Assembly: GCF_000733755.1 (NCBI RefSeq) | Contig: NZ_JPOF01000003.1 | Location: 62,001-126,000 of the forward strand | Direction: 5' to 3' | Length of the DNA stretch: 64,000 nt | Source: Lachnoclostridium phytofermentans | Lineage (GTDB): Bacteria > Bacillota > Clostridia > Lachnospirales > Lachnospiraceae | Part shown: piece after piece, positions 7,878 to 16,146 of the stretch | Position numbering within the stretch: position 1 is the first letter of the stretch | Layout of the letters: every line of letters begins with the position of its first letter | Position numbers and translations under genes: made by a program | The notes under the pieces: model-generated | The model's database searches: none | Told to the model about the DNA's origin: nothing | The model's input: only the letters and a program-made list of their open reading frames with translations

Positions 7878-9863
7878 TTATCTTTCAAACTGACTTGGAT
7901 GTTTTGCAAAAAAATCTACCCTTGGCTCTAAATACTGAAGCTCATGCTCACTTTCTGAGGAGGTAAAATAAGAAATTGGTTCAAATATATGCTCCCAGGA
8001 AAAGAACTCATTTCCAACTTTAAGGTACTGCTGTACCATTTCACAACCTCTTGGAGCAATTGGATGAAGCAGAATAGCAGCTGTACGTACTCCATGAAAG
8101 CAATCAATTAAGAGTTGCTTTAATAATAATTTATCCTTCGCTTCCTGCGCTACCTTTATTCCATTCGCAAAACGTTTATTCATAGAGCGAATATATGTGT
8201 CTAATACATAAGTAATACTATGAAACTCATGTCGATACATGTGCTCCTCGTAGGTTAAGATAGCATCTTCTGCTTCATCGAGTACTTCTTTACTTACGTC
8301 TCCCAGTGGAAACTTTCCGTCAAAATCAGATTGTACCTGATAAAAGCAAGACCGAACCAAACGATTAAAGACATTCGTAAGAAGATTACCATCCTTTAAT
8401 ACTGGATCCGCACCGACTTGTTTTTCCTTTGGTAAATAAACCTGCGGCATAAAGCTAACACTCTTATTCGCTAACCCTAAACTTAAAAAATGAATTCTTA
8501 GCTGTTCGTCAGTATAATAGTCAAGAAGCTCGCCAGCCATTGGAGGTTTCACCTCAGAACTACTGCTTGCCTTCTTATCCATAAATAAAATATGATTGTT
8601 CGCAACAAGCATTGGTAGTTTTACCTTCTCCATGTCGATGTGGCTCGCATCTTCGCTAAAGAGAACAGCAAACATTGCCATCTCAGCGATTCCATAAAAG
8701 TAGATATTATCTTCACCGATGAATTGATAAACCTCACTATCCTCGCGAAGAAAATATTCCTTCCATAACTCTTCCTCTTTTCCCTGAAGTTTTAGGAATT
8801 CTTTAGTAAAGGAAATTGGTGCCCATAAGGATTCCGGCCATACCCAAAAGGTTAGATCGTCTTCTCCCGGTACTGGTACTCCCCATTCGATATTTCCGGT
8901 TAAACGAAATGGTACCAATGTCTTACCAGAACGATAGCGAAGCCCCTCTGCTGCTAAGATATCTTTTGCTTTATCTCTATCATTTAGATTTCTAAACACG
9001 AAGGTTATTGAGGACTTCTTCTCTTCATTGATTGTTTCATGAGTTGGAAGTTTTTCTTCTAATTCCTTTAAATCCCCGATTTGCTTTTTTAAAACATACA
9101 TAACTGGCGGCTTTAAAAACTCTTCTATGGTATTTAGCAAATACTTTCTTGATACTGTATTCTTTCTTAACCAATCGATTCTAGCCTGAAGCATCTTAGT
9201 ACAATCTTCTAACCGAAAGTACCAGTTACTAACCTCTTTCATGATTGGAGTTTTTCCAGATAAGGTGCTCTTTGGATGAATCAAGTCGCTTGGCATATAC
9301 TGATGCCCTAAGGAGCATTCGTCTGCATATCCATGTTCCGATTGACATCCTTCAATCGGACACTGCCCCACAACCTGCCTACCATTTAAAAACACATTAA
9401 AATCAGGGTCATAAAATTGAGTTGTTGTTAATTTTTCTAAATAGCCTTGTTCTTTTAACTTTAAAAAAACTTCTTCTGAAACCTTTTCATGAAGTTTACC
9501 TGCCTCACCTAAAGCAGAGGCTGCATACAGGTTTGGAGATATCTGATATTTTTCTAATACTTCTTTTTGTTTTTCATGATTTCTTCGAACATAATCTGTT
9601 ATGGTACCAATATCCGGATTCTCTTCTTTGCTTTTTCGGTAACTTTCTAAGATCGGAGAACCATAACAATCAGTTCCCGAAACAAATATTACATTTTTTT
9701 CCCCAATACGATCTCTCAAAAACCTTGCAAACGTATCTGCATGAACAAACATACCTCCCACATGACCAAAATGAAGTTCTTTGTTGCCATAAGGCATTCC
9801 TGCTGTAACAACTGCACGTTTTGGAAAAACTGGACGTTTCTTTTCTTTCTTCCATTCTGACAT
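7878..9863 (-). CDS. metG: Methionyl-tRNA synthetase, divergent form
   Basis: Class I aminoacyl-tRNA synthetase that attaches methionine to tRNA. The N-terminal part carries AGMPYGNKELHFGHVGG (the HIGH motif as HFGH), VSGTDCYGSPI and a zinc-knuckle-like C-x4-C-x9-C-x3-H segment around residue 170. The KMSKS loop is unusual, reading MDKKASSSSEVKPP. The region AFAN-to-C-terminus resembles the MetRS anticodon-binding helical domain, and no C-terminal tRNA-binding (EMAP-like) domain follows. ATG at 9863 (MSEWKKEKK) has GAGGTG 7 nt upstream. The longer open frame overlaps the T-box terminator. The methionine T-box leader upstream supports the substrate assignment. 661 aa. Confidence 0.85.
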   Translation of the reverse strand: MSEWKKEKKRPVFPKRAVVTAGMPYGNKELHFGHVGGMFVHADTFARFLRDRIGEKNVIFVSGTDCYGSPILESYRKSKEENPDIGTITDYVRRNHEKQKEVLEKYQISPNLYAASALGEAGKLHEKVSEEVFLKLKEQGYLEKLTTTQFYDPDFNVFLNGRQVVGQCPIEGCQSEHGYADECSLGHQYMPSDLIHPKSTLSGKTPIMKEVSNWYFRLEDCTKMLQARIDWLRKNTVSRKYLLNTIEEFLKPPVMYVLKKQIGDLKELEEKLPTHETINEEKKSSITFVFRNLNDRDKAKDILAAEGLRYRSGKTLVPFRLTGNIEWGVPVPGEDDLTFWVWPESLWAPISFTKEFLKLQGKEEELWKEYFLREDSEVYQFIGEDNIYFYGIAEMAMFAVLFSEDASHIDMEKVKLPMLVANNHILFMDKKASSSSEVKPPMAGELLDYYTDEQLRIHFLSLGLANKSVSFMPQVYLPKEKQVGADPVLKDGNLLTNVFNRLVRSCFYQVQSDFDGKFPLGDVSKEVLDEAEDAILTYEEHMYRHEFHSITYVLDTYIRSMNKRFANGIKVAQEAKDKLLLKQLLIDCFHGVRTAAILLHPIAPRGCEMVQQYLKVGNEFFSWEHIFEPISYFTSSESEHELQYLEPRVDFFAKHPSQFER

Positions 9864-10140
9864 AAAAAAATCACCTCTTGCGTTTATTTTTGCAAGGGGC
9901 GAATGATATCGCGGTACCACCCTATTTCATTGATACGTCACCGTAACAATCTCATCAAGTACACTTAGATACTCTAGTCCTGTAACGGAGACCACCGTCA
10001 TAGCATCAATAAAATAAGGTATTTCATATCCGTATGCAGCTCCGAGCCTTGTTTCATCTAACTTTCACTACCTTCTTCCACCAACCAAAGGTTCTCTGTA
10101 AGTGTTAGAAAGACTACTCTTCTCTTCCTAGCCTTTTTCT
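9864..10140 (-). promoter_or_regulatory. T-box riboswitch leader (methionine) of metG
   Basis: On the minus strand the leader contains a Stem I with a GA-rich motif (ACAGAGAACC, GGTTGGTGGAAG), the specifier region GGATATGAAAT with ATG at 10025-10027 (methionine), and the T-box core AGGGTGGTACCGCG (about 9910-9923) that binds the uncharged tRNA acceptor end. The terminator CGCCCCTTGC / GCAAGAGGTG then follows, with ATTTTTTT. Uncharged tRNA-Met should favour the antiterminator and switch metG on. The terminator's 3' arm contains the ribosome-binding site GAGGTG, so the same hairpin could also block translation. Confidence 0.93.
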
Positions 10141-10150
10141 TGTTTTCTGT

Positions 10151-10179
10151 ATTATAGTTTTAAACTCAGCTTCTGTCAA
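10151..10179 (-). promoter_or_regulatory. Sigma-A promoter of metG T-box transcript
   Basis: TTGACA (10174-10179) and TATAAT (10151-10156) on the minus strand, exactly 17 nt apart. Both hexamers are perfect consensus. It lies immediately before Stem I of the T-box. Confidence 0.9.
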
Positions 10180-10226
10180 GAGCTAATCCTTCGGAAAAAT
10201 CTATTGCTTGCAATCTAGCATTCAGT

Positions 10227-10640
10227 TTATTCGTTTGATCTTCTAATTTGGTTACCTAATGAATTTAATTCTTCGCATGGCTCATACTTCGTTTTATACC
10301 CTGTGTTATCTATTACAAGAAATGGATTATAAGCCATTATATCTATTTGTGTACCATCCGTTTTTGTTATCATAAAGATGACACCCTGCCCAGAATATTC
10401 AGTATAGGAATTATCCTCTTTGTAAATCACTACTGTATGAAGTATTTTGACCAATTCTTCAATCTCATTACTGCTTAATTCTAGTGTCACCCCAGGTGGA
10501 GTCAGTGTAACAGAAACATTCGAAATTTCGTCGACAGATAATTTCTTAAATGGTTTTTCTCCCAAAAATGATTTTATACATAAGATAATCAGAATTAATA
10601 CTACTGCCACAATAATAACTATGAAATGTTTCTTTTTCAT
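10227..10640 (-). CDS. Membrane-anchored protein of unknown function
   Basis: Not recognised. ATG at 10640 (MKKKHFIVIIVAVV) follows a GGAGG site with 7-nt spacing, giving 137 aa. A lysine-rich N-terminus and one hydrophobic helix (about 5-22) suggest a signal anchor. The LIILC sequence lacks the small residue needed for a lipobox. The extracytoplasmic part (about 30-137) is mixed alpha/beta with VTLTPPGVTLELSSNEIEELV and GQGVIFMITKTDGTQIDIMAYNP, a layout often seen in small secreted domains. It sits between the metG promoter and the tpiA terminator and is probably expressed alone. Confidence 0.7.
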   Translation of the reverse strand: MKKKHFIVIIVAVVLILIILCIKSFLGEKPFKKLSVDEISNVSVTLTPPGVTLELSSNEIEELVKILHTVVIYKEDNSYTEYSGQGVIFMITKTDGTQIDIMAYNPFLVIDNTGYKTKYEPCEELNSLGNQIRRSNE

Positions 10641-10711
10641 ACCAACACCTCCATCTTCGAATTCCATTATAATTATTATACATGTTATCTATATAAGTTT
10701 CAAACAGATAA

Positions 10712-10744
10712 TAAGAAAAAGCACGCTTCACGAACTTTTCCTTG
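10712..10744 (-). repeat. Dispersed 33-nt hairpin repeat, copy A
   Basis: Minus-strand CAAGGAAAAGTTCGT, a GAA loop, then GCGTGCTTTTTCTT; the stem pairs with several G-U pairs and one mismatch. It lies 12 nt beyond the tpiA terminator hairpin. Related copies lie at 13036-13065 and 59482-59514, also just past terminators. Confidence 0.7.
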
Positions 10745-10755
10745 TCACAAATAAT

Positions 10756-10793
10756 TAAGAGGTATGTTAAATAGTTCTTTAACATACCTCTTA
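10756..10793 (-). terminator. Terminator hairpin of tpiA
   Basis: Perfect 16-bp stem (TAAGAGGTATGTTAAA and its complement) with a 6-nt loop, about 75 nt after the tpiA stop. On the minus strand it is followed by AATTATTTG, a weak T-tract. Confidence 0.7.
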
Positions 10794-10869
10794 TCTCATC
10801 ATTTTAAGCAGTCTTTTGCACGAGAGTAAACGGTCGCTACATAATTTGCTTAATTTTAAATTTATTTTA

Positions 10870-11619
10870 CTATTTGTTATAATTTACAATTTTACCAAAG
10901 TCAGGTTTTAAGCTTGCTCCGCCAACTAAACCACCATCAATATCTGGCTGTACAAATAACTCTGGTGCACTTGCTGCTGTAACACTGCCGCCATACTGAA
11001 TACGAATCGCTTCTGCTGTTGCCTCACCATAAAGCTCACCGATGCATTCACGGATTGCAGCACAAACTTCTTGAGCCTGCTCTGTAGTTGCAACTTTACC
11101 TGTTCCAATTGCCCATATAGGCTCATATGCGATTACAGTTGTAGCTGCCTGCTCTGCTGTCACATTTAAAAAGGCAATTTTAATTTGTTGACGGATCCAG
11201 TCAATTGTAATTCCTTGTTCTCTTTGTGTTAAGGACTCACCGCAACAGATAATTGGGGTAATTCCATGCTCCAATGCCTTTAACACTTTCTTGTTTACTG
11301 TAACATCAGACTCTGCAAAATATTCTCTTCTTTCGGAATGTCCAATGATAACATATTTTACGCCGATATCTGTTAGCATGTTTGGAGCGATTTCTCCAGT
11401 ATAAGCACCGCTTTCTTCATAAAACATATTCTCAGCACCAATGCAAATGTTGGATCCCTTTGCTGCTTCCATCGCAGTTGTTAAAGAAATCGCTGGAACA
11501 CAAAATACTACGTCTACATCGTCATTTTTAACTAATGGCTTTAATTCTTCTATTAACTTAACAGTCTCACTTGGAGTTTTGTTCATTTTCCAGTTACCTG
11601 CAATAATTTTCTTACGCAT
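10870..11619 (-). CDS. tpiA: Triosephosphate isomerase
   Basis: Interconverts dihydroxyacetone phosphate and glyceraldehyde 3-phosphate. The TIM-barrel catalytic residues are all present: K11 (GNWKMNK), H94 (IIGHSERR) and E166 ([11 protein letters not shown]). The phosphate-binding YGGSV and GLVGGASL motifs lie near the C-terminus. Length 249 aa, normal. ATG at 11619 has an AGGAG site. It follows pgk by 140 bp containing a strong hairpin and is closed by its own terminator. Confidence 0.98.
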   Translation of the reverse strand: MRKKIIAGNWKMNKTPSETVKLIEELKPLVKNDDVDVVFCVPAISLTTAMEAAKGSNICIGAENMFYEESGAYTGEIAPNMLTDIGVKYVIIGHSERREYFAESDVTVNKKVLKALEHGITPIICCGESLTQREQGITIDWIRQQIKIAFLNVTAEQAATTVIAYEPIWAIGTGKVATTEQAQEVCAAIRECIGELYGEATAEAIRIQYGGSVTAASAPELFVQPDIDGGLVGGASLKPDFGKIVNYNK

Positions 11620-11654
11620 TGTTCTTCTCCTATCTACTTAATATATTATGTATG

Positions 11655-11700
11655 ATGGCTGCTTATTAAGAGCACATACCGCTTCCTAATAAACAGCCAT
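11655..11700 (-). other. Strong intercistronic hairpin between pgk and tpiA
   Basis: 14-bp stem (ATGGCTGTTTATTA paired with TAATAAGCAGCCAT, one G-U) with an 18-nt loop. No T-run follows on the minus strand, so it is more likely an mRNA processing or stabilising structure, or a leaky terminator, than a full terminator. Confidence 0.55.
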
Positions 11701-11759
11701 GCATAGATTATTGTATTACCTCATCACCTATGAAAACCTTGAAGTTTTGTAAAGTGATA

Positions 11760-12953
11760 TTATTTATCGTTAGCTGCTACTACACCTGGAAGCTCTTTGC
11801 CTTCAAGGAACTCTAAAGAAGCACCGCCACCTGTAGAGATGTGAGACATCTTATCTCCAAATCCTAACTGATTAACAGCTGCTGCAGAATCACCACCACC
11901 GATGATAGTTGTAGCATCAATATCAGCCATTGCCTGAGCTACTGCGATTGTACCCTTAGCAAAGTTAGACATCTCGAATACGCCCATTGGTCCATTCCAT
12001 ACTACTGTCTTAGCAGTCTTAAGAGCATCTGCATAAATTTCACAAGTCTTTGGTCCGATATCAAGACCTTCTTCATCTGCTGCGATTTCTCCACGGCCAA
12101 CTACTCTGGATGGAGCATCGTTACTGAATTCTTTGGCAACTACTGTATCGATAGGAAGTAATAAGTTAACACCATTCTTCTTAGCTTTATCCATCATTTC
12201 TTTTGCATAATCGATGTAATCAGCCTCTAATAAAGAATTACCAACTTCTTCTCCAAGAGCCTTCATGAAAGTATATGCCATACCACCACCAATGATAAGG
12301 GTATCTACTTTATCAAGAAGGTTGTTAATTACAGAAATCTTAGAAGAAACTTTAGAACCACCAAGAATTGCTACTAATGGTCTTACTGGATTGTTTACTG
12401 CATTTCCTAAGAAGTCGATTTCTTTTTGCATTAAGTAACCAACTACTGCTGTTTCTACATACTGAGTTACACCAACGTTAGAGCAATGAGCTCTATGAGC
12501 TGTACCAAACGCATCATTTACGAACACATCGCAAAGGGAAGCAAGTTCTTTAGAAAAAGCTTCACCATTCTTTGTCTCTTCTGCTCTGTAACGAGTATTC
12601 TCAAGTAATACTACCTCTCCCTCGTTCATAGCTGCAACAGCTGCCTTTGCATTTTCACCCACTACAGTTGCATCTGCAGCAAATTTAACTTCTTGTCCGA
12701 GTAATTTAGTTAAAGCTTCTGCTACAGGAGCTAAGGATAACTCTGGCTTTGGCTCTCCCTTTGGCTTACCAAGGTGTGAGCAAAGAATTACCTTACCGCC
12801 ATCATTGATTAATTTCTTAATTGTAGGAAGTGCTGCTACAAGACGAGTATCGTCTGTAATCTTACCCTCCTGTAATGGTACGTTAAAATCACAACGAACT
12901 AAGACTCTTTTCCCTTTTACATTGATATCATCAATTGACTTCTTGTTTAACAT
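11760..12953 (-). CDS. pgk: Phosphoglycerate kinase
   Basis: Transfers phosphate from 1,3-bisphosphoglycerate to ADP. Family signatures present: [11 protein letters not shown] near residue 20, SHLGKPKG, the FGTAHRAH region, GGSKVSSK, and the C-terminal nucleotide site GPMGVFE and GGGDSAAAV with [14 protein letters not shown]. Length 397 aa, normal. ATG at 12953 has AAAGGAG upstream. A small hairpin (12978-13005) lies just before the ribosome-binding site. gap lies upstream, but a strong terminator separates them. Confidence 0.98.
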   Translation of the reverse strand: MLNKKSIDDINVKGKRVLVRCDFNVPLQEGKITDDTRLVAALPTIKKLINDGGKVILCSHLGKPKGEPKPELSLAPVAEALTKLLGQEVKFAADATVVGENAKAAVAAMNEGEVVLLENTRYRAEETKNGEAFSKELASLCDVFVNDAFGTAHRAHCSNVGVTQYVETAVVGYLMQKEIDFLGNAVNNPVRPLVAILGGSKVSSKISVINNLLDKVDTLIIGGGMAYTFMKALGEEVGNSLLEADYIDYAKEMMDKAKKNGVNLLLPIDTVVAKEFSNDAPSRVVGRGEIAADEEGLDIGPKTCEIYADALKTAKTVVWNGPMGVFEMSNFAKGTIAVAQAMADIDATTIIGGGDSAAAVNQLGFGDKMSHISTGGGASLEFLEGKELPGVVAANDK

Positions 12954-13035
12954 GTGTATGCTCCTTTCATTATAGGAACAGAGAAACAGTTTCCCGTTTT
13001 TCTGTAAAATTTATTCTGGATTGAATATATTCCCT

Positions 13036-13065
13036 AAAATCACGCTTCGCGAACTTATTTTCTTG
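13036..13065 (-). repeat. Dispersed hairpin repeat, copy B (degenerate)
   Basis: Minus-strand sequence shares CAAGAAAAT..AAGTTCGCGAAGCGTG with copies A and C, but the outer stem no longer pairs. It lies directly after the gap terminator. Confidence 0.55.
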
Positions 13066-13070
13066 TGAAT

Positions 13071-13106
13071 AAAAAGATGGGCCCGGTCCATAAAGACCGG
13101 ACCCAT
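13071..13106 (-). terminator. Rho-independent terminator of gap
   Basis: 12-bp GC-rich stem (ATGGGTCCGGTC / GACCGGGCCCAT, one wobble) with a 6-nt loop, followed on the minus strand by CTTTTTATT. It is 13 nt after the gap stop. Confidence 0.88.
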
Positions 13107-13119
13107 ACTGGATCTTCTA

Positions 13120-14130
13120 TTATGCTAATTCAGCAAAGTACTTGATTGTTCTTACCATCTGGCTTGTGTAAGAATTCTCATTATCGTACCAAGAAACGAC
13201 CTTAACTAAAGTCTTTCCATCTGGAAGCTCTGTAACCTTAGTCTGAGTTGCATCGAATAAAGAACCAAATCTAATACCAATGATATCAGAAGATACTAAC
13301 TCTTCTTCAGTGTAACCGAAAGATTCGCTAGCTGCTGCCTTCATAGCTGCATTTACATCATCCTTAGTTACTTTCTTATTAACAACTGCTACTAACTCAG
13401 TAGTAGAACCTGTTGGAACTGGAACTCTCTGAGCAGCGCCATCTAACTTACCTGCTAAATCTGGGATAACTAAGCCGATTGCCTTAGCAGCACCAGTGCT
13501 GTTAGGAACAATGTTACAAGCTGCTGCACGAGCTCTTCTTAAATCGCCTTTTCTGTGTGGTCCATCAAGTACCATCTGATCACCTGTATAAGCGTGGATT
13601 GTAGTCATGAAACCTTTTTCAATTGGAGCTAACTTGTTTAATGTATCTGCCATAGGAGCTAAGCAGTTTGTTGTACAAGAAGCTGCGGAAATGATAGTAT
13701 CATCAGCCTTTAATGTATTTTCATTTACGCTGAATACGATAGTAGGAAGATCATTACCAGCTGGAGCGGAGATAACAACCTTCTTAGCACCTGCATCGAT
13801 GTGTGCCTGAGATTTAGCCTTGGATACATAGAAACCTGTACACTCAAGTACAACGTCTACTCCAAGAGTTCCCCAAGGAAGCTTAGAAGCATCTGCCTCA
13901 GCATAAATTTTAATTTCCTTACCATCAACTACGATAGAAGACTCTTTTGCTTCTACTGTGTGTCCGTCATATCTTCCCTGAGCTGAATCATACTTTAACA
14001 AATGAGCTAACATAGTTGGGCTTGTTAAATCGTTGATTGCTACTACTTCGTAACCTTCTGCGCCAAACATCTGTCTGAATGCAAGACGTCCGATACGTCC
14101 AAAACCATTAATTGCTACTTTTACTGCCAT
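13120..14130 (-). CDS. gap: Glyceraldehyde-3-phosphate dehydrogenase (NAD-type)
   Basis: Oxidative phosphorylation of glyceraldehyde 3-phosphate to 1,3-bisphosphoglycerate. The Rossmann motif NGFGRIGR is at residues 8-15, the catalytic cysteine is C152 (SAASCTTNC), and the [14 protein letters not shown] and WYDNENSY motifs follow. 336 aa from ATG at 14130 (MAVKVAING), preceded by AGGAGG. An open frame extends 14 codons upstream but covers the ribosome-binding site. No cggR-type regulator precedes it. Confidence 0.98.
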   Translation of the reverse strand: MAVKVAINGFGRIGRLAFRQMFGAEGYEVVAINDLTSPTMLAHLLKYDSAQGRYDGHTVEAKESSIVVDGKEIKIYAEADASKLPWGTLGVDVVLECTGFYVSKAKSQAHIDAGAKKVVISAPAGNDLPTIVFSVNENTLKADDTIISAASCTTNCLAPMADTLNKLAPIEKGFMTTIHAYTGDQMVLDGPHRKGDLRRARAAACNIVPNSTGAAKAIGLVIPDLAGKLDGAAQRVPVPTGSTTELVAVVNKKVTKDDVNAAMKAAASESFGYTEEELVSSDIIGIRFGSLFDATQTKVTELPDGKTLVKVVSWYDNENSYTSQMVRTIKYFAELA

Positions 14131-14230
14131 GATTAAATTCCTCCTAAATGAAATTTTATAATATACTGCCATATATACTACTAAGCAAAGTGGACAGCTA
14201 TTAATTTATTTCTTGGATTGTTAAGTTTTT

Positions 14231-14249
14231 GTCAAAGACCTGGCTTGAC
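14231..14249. promoter_or_regulatory. Candidate operator in the gap leader
   Basis: 19-bp interrupted dyad, GTCAA-N9-TTGAC, located between the gap promoter and the gene, about 20-40 nt downstream of the predicted -10. The position would suit a repressor site, but the motif does not match a regulator I know (it is not a Rex-type box). Confidence 0.3.
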
Positions 14250-14269
14250 TACAACCAAAATCCTTCTCT

Positions 14270-14298
14270 ATTTTACCCAATTTGTAATATAATTTCAA
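14270..14298 (-). promoter_or_regulatory. Candidate sigma-A promoter of gap
   Basis: TTGAAA (14293-14298) and TAAAAT (14270-14275) on the minus strand with 17-nt spacing, 5 of 6 matches each, about 140 nt upstream of the start codon. The rest of the 438-bp gap is AT-rich without genes. Confidence 0.6.
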
Positions 14299-14461
14299 GT
14301 GAATTTTATTATTTTACTAATTATTAACACTTAGACTATAATTCATCCGTTTCTTTTCTTTTTTTTGTGCATAATACATTTAGCATATCTATTTGTTTAA
14401 AAAGGATAGGACTTCGTAGTTATTCTAATAAATATCTCCATTTTTTATGATTGGGTTAAAT

Positions 14462-14485
14462 ATTATATCTATAATTAGATATAAT
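14462..14485. repeat. AT-rich perfect palindrome downstream of lepB
   Basis: ATTATATCTA, TAAT, then TAGATATAAT: two perfect 10-bp arms. It lies 83 bp after the stop of the signal peptidase gene at 14569. It is too AT-rich for a good terminator; it could be a weak terminator or a protein-binding site. Confidence 0.4.
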
Positions 14486-14568
14486 GGGCTAATATTGATA
14501 ATATTAATTGTTGTTTTTCTTTAAGATTAATTGCTATCAGTTTTCTAATTTGAATAATTGTCTATGTA

Positions 14569-15165
14569 TTATTCAATCGGTCCCATCTTATTAATTGGCC
14601 ATAAACGAAAGATTGCTCTTCCGCCTATATTTTCTTTTTTAACCGGCCCCACTTCTTCATAGCGACTATCTAAACTAACAGTTCGATTATCTCCAAGTAC
14701 AAAATATTCATCCTCTGCTAATTGAATTGGATTCACGGCAATACCCGGATTTTTAATTGGATCTTTTCCAAATGATTCCGTCAGTAATTCACTATTGATA
14801 AAGATATCCTCACCAATGATTTGAACAGTTTCTCCAGGCATACCAATAATACGTTTAATATAATATTCGTTATCATCTTTTCCGTGAGGATAAAATACAA
14901 TAACATCAAAACGCTTTAATTTATCAAAATGATAGGATACTTTTTCTACCCATAGATTCTCACCATTATGAAGTGTTGTTTCCATGGAGTCACCTACCAC
15001 TACAGTTCTTTGCAAAATGTATTTCGGAACAATTACAGCTGCAAAAAACAAGGCTACAACGTATAGTAAGATTTCTAACACAATTCGTTTCCTCGAACTC
15101 TTTCCTTCTGCGTGTTCTACTTCTGTTTGTAAATCATGATAACCATCCATTGGTTTATCTTCCAC
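14569..15165 (-). CDS. lepB: Type I signal peptidase (second of tandem pair)
   Basis: Membrane serine protease that removes signal peptides from exported proteins. It has one N-terminal membrane helix (about 29-48), the nucleophile S60 in VVGDSMETTL, the general base K104 in YYIKRIIGMPGE, and the C-terminal GDNRTVSLDSR box. 198 aa. GTG at 15165 is chosen because AGGTGG lies 7 nt upstream; the next ATG is five codons in. It starts 11 bp after the stop of a paralogous signal peptidase gene, so the two form an operon that probably arose by duplication. Confidence 0.93.
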   Translation of the reverse strand: MEDKPMDGYHDLQTEVEHAEGKSSRKRIVLEILLYVVALFFAAVIVPKYILQRTVVVGDSMETTLHNGENLWVEKVSYHFDKLKRFDVIVFYPHGKDDNEYYIKRIIGMPGETVQIIGEDIFINSELLTESFGKDPIKNPGIAVNPIQLAEDEYFVLGDNRTVSLDSRYEEVGPVKKENIGGRAIFRLWPINKMGPIE

Positions 15166-15176
15166 GCTATCACCAC

Positions 15177-15782
15177 CTATTTATGTTTTACTACACCGAA
15201 ATCCCTTAGAGGCCATATAGTACACCATGCACGGCCTAAAATTGCTTTTCTCTTTACTACTCCGACGCTTGGATCTCTACTGTCTTTACTATTATTTCGA
15301 TTATCTCCAAGAACAAAATATTCACCTTCTCCTAGGACGATTTCTTTCCCAGCTATACCTGAACTTTTAATGGTATTTTCAAGTCCATAATTCTCATCTA
15401 AGCGTTCTCCATTAATGAAAATCACACTATCCATTATTTGAACTGTTTCTCCTGGTAATCCAATCACACGTTTGATATAGTATAGCTCTTTTTCTTCCTC
15501 ATACGGTCTAAATACAATGACATCAAAACGTTTTGGATCCGATATGCTATACGACACTTTTTCTAATAGCACATGGTTATTATTATGGAGGGTTGGTTCC
15601 ATGGAACTTCCATTCACTTCAACCGGTTGTATTAGAAAACGTTGTACTAACAATACTACCAAAAATATAACGATAAAGTATGCTAATGTCTCTATTAACT
15701 GTCGTAACAACGATTTTCCTTCCTTCATTCCTTTCTCATTTTTTACAGTTTCTGTCTCCTCTATTTTAATGTCATTCTCCAT
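15177..15782 (-). CDS. lepB: Type I signal peptidase (first of tandem pair)
   Basis: Same enzyme family and layout as its neighbour: an N-terminal helix (about 33-50), S60 in NGSSMEPTL, K104 in YYIKRVIGLPGE, and GDNRNNSKDSR. This copy matches the common SMEPTL consensus better than the downstream SMETTL. 201 aa. The catalytic residues fall at the same positions in both copies, consistent with tandem duplication. It lies about 80 bp after rpoZ, with a terminator-like hairpin between. Confidence 0.95.
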   Translation of the reverse strand: MENDIKIEETETVKNEKGMKEGKSLLRQLIETLAYFIVIFLVVLLVQRFLIQPVEVNGSSMEPTLHNNNHVLLEKVSYSISDPKRFDVIVFRPYEEEKELYYIKRVIGLPGETVQIMDSVIFINGERLDENYGLENTIKSSGIAGKEIVLGEGEYFVLGDNRNNSKDSRDPSVGVVKRKAILGRAWCTIWPLRDFGVVKHK

Positions 15783-15802
15783 AGTTTTCCTTTCACTGAA
15801 AC

Positions 15803-15845
15803 AGGCTGTTGCAAGTCGTCCTACAAGACATCTTTACAACAGCCT
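15803..15845 (-). terminator. Terminator-like hairpin after rpoZ
   Basis: AGGCTGTTG / CAACAGCCT 9-bp stem with an internal partial stem, followed on the minus strand by GTTT. It is 17 nt after the rpoZ stop. Confidence 0.5.
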
Positions 15846-15861
15846 ACACGCTTGTTATAAC

Positions 15862-16110
15862 TTATTCGTTTTCATTTTCCTCATCTTCGCTTACAATCTT
15901 TACCTTTGATTTGTAAAGCTCTTCTACTGCTATAGAAAGTGGCTTATTACAGCTACTTTCTGTTAACGGTTCTGCGCCGTCAATAATCTGTCTAGCACGT
16001 TTTGCTGTAGCTAATACGATAGAATAACGACTGTTAACCACTGGCTGTTCGCCTGGTTCTACCTCACTATTTACTACTTGCATTAGGTCATTATAAGATG
16101 GATGTAACAT
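15862..16110 (-). CDS. rpoZ: RNA polymerase omega subunit
   Basis: Small RNA polymerase assembly subunit. 82 aa from ATG at 16110 (MLHPSYNDLMQVVN), with GGAG 9 nt upstream. The typical omega motif SRYSIVLATAKRARQI is at about 32-47, followed by KPLSIAVEELYKSKV. The acidic tail EDEENENE is common in Clostridia. It follows remA by only 36 bp. The usual guanylate kinase gene between remA and rpoZ is absent. Confidence 0.92.
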   Translation of the reverse strand: MLHPSYNDLMQVVNSEVEPGEQPVVNSRYSIVLATAKRARQIIDGAEPLTESSCNKPLSIAVEELYKSKVKIVSEDEENENE

Positions 16111-16146
16111 CTGCAATCTCTCCTTCCTTGACAATCCTTATTTATT

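Noticed and set aside
9864-9920. 19-codon N-terminal extension of the MetRS frame.
   Set aside because: It lies inside the T-box terminator and antiterminator, and the ATG at 9863 has a proper ribosome-binding site.
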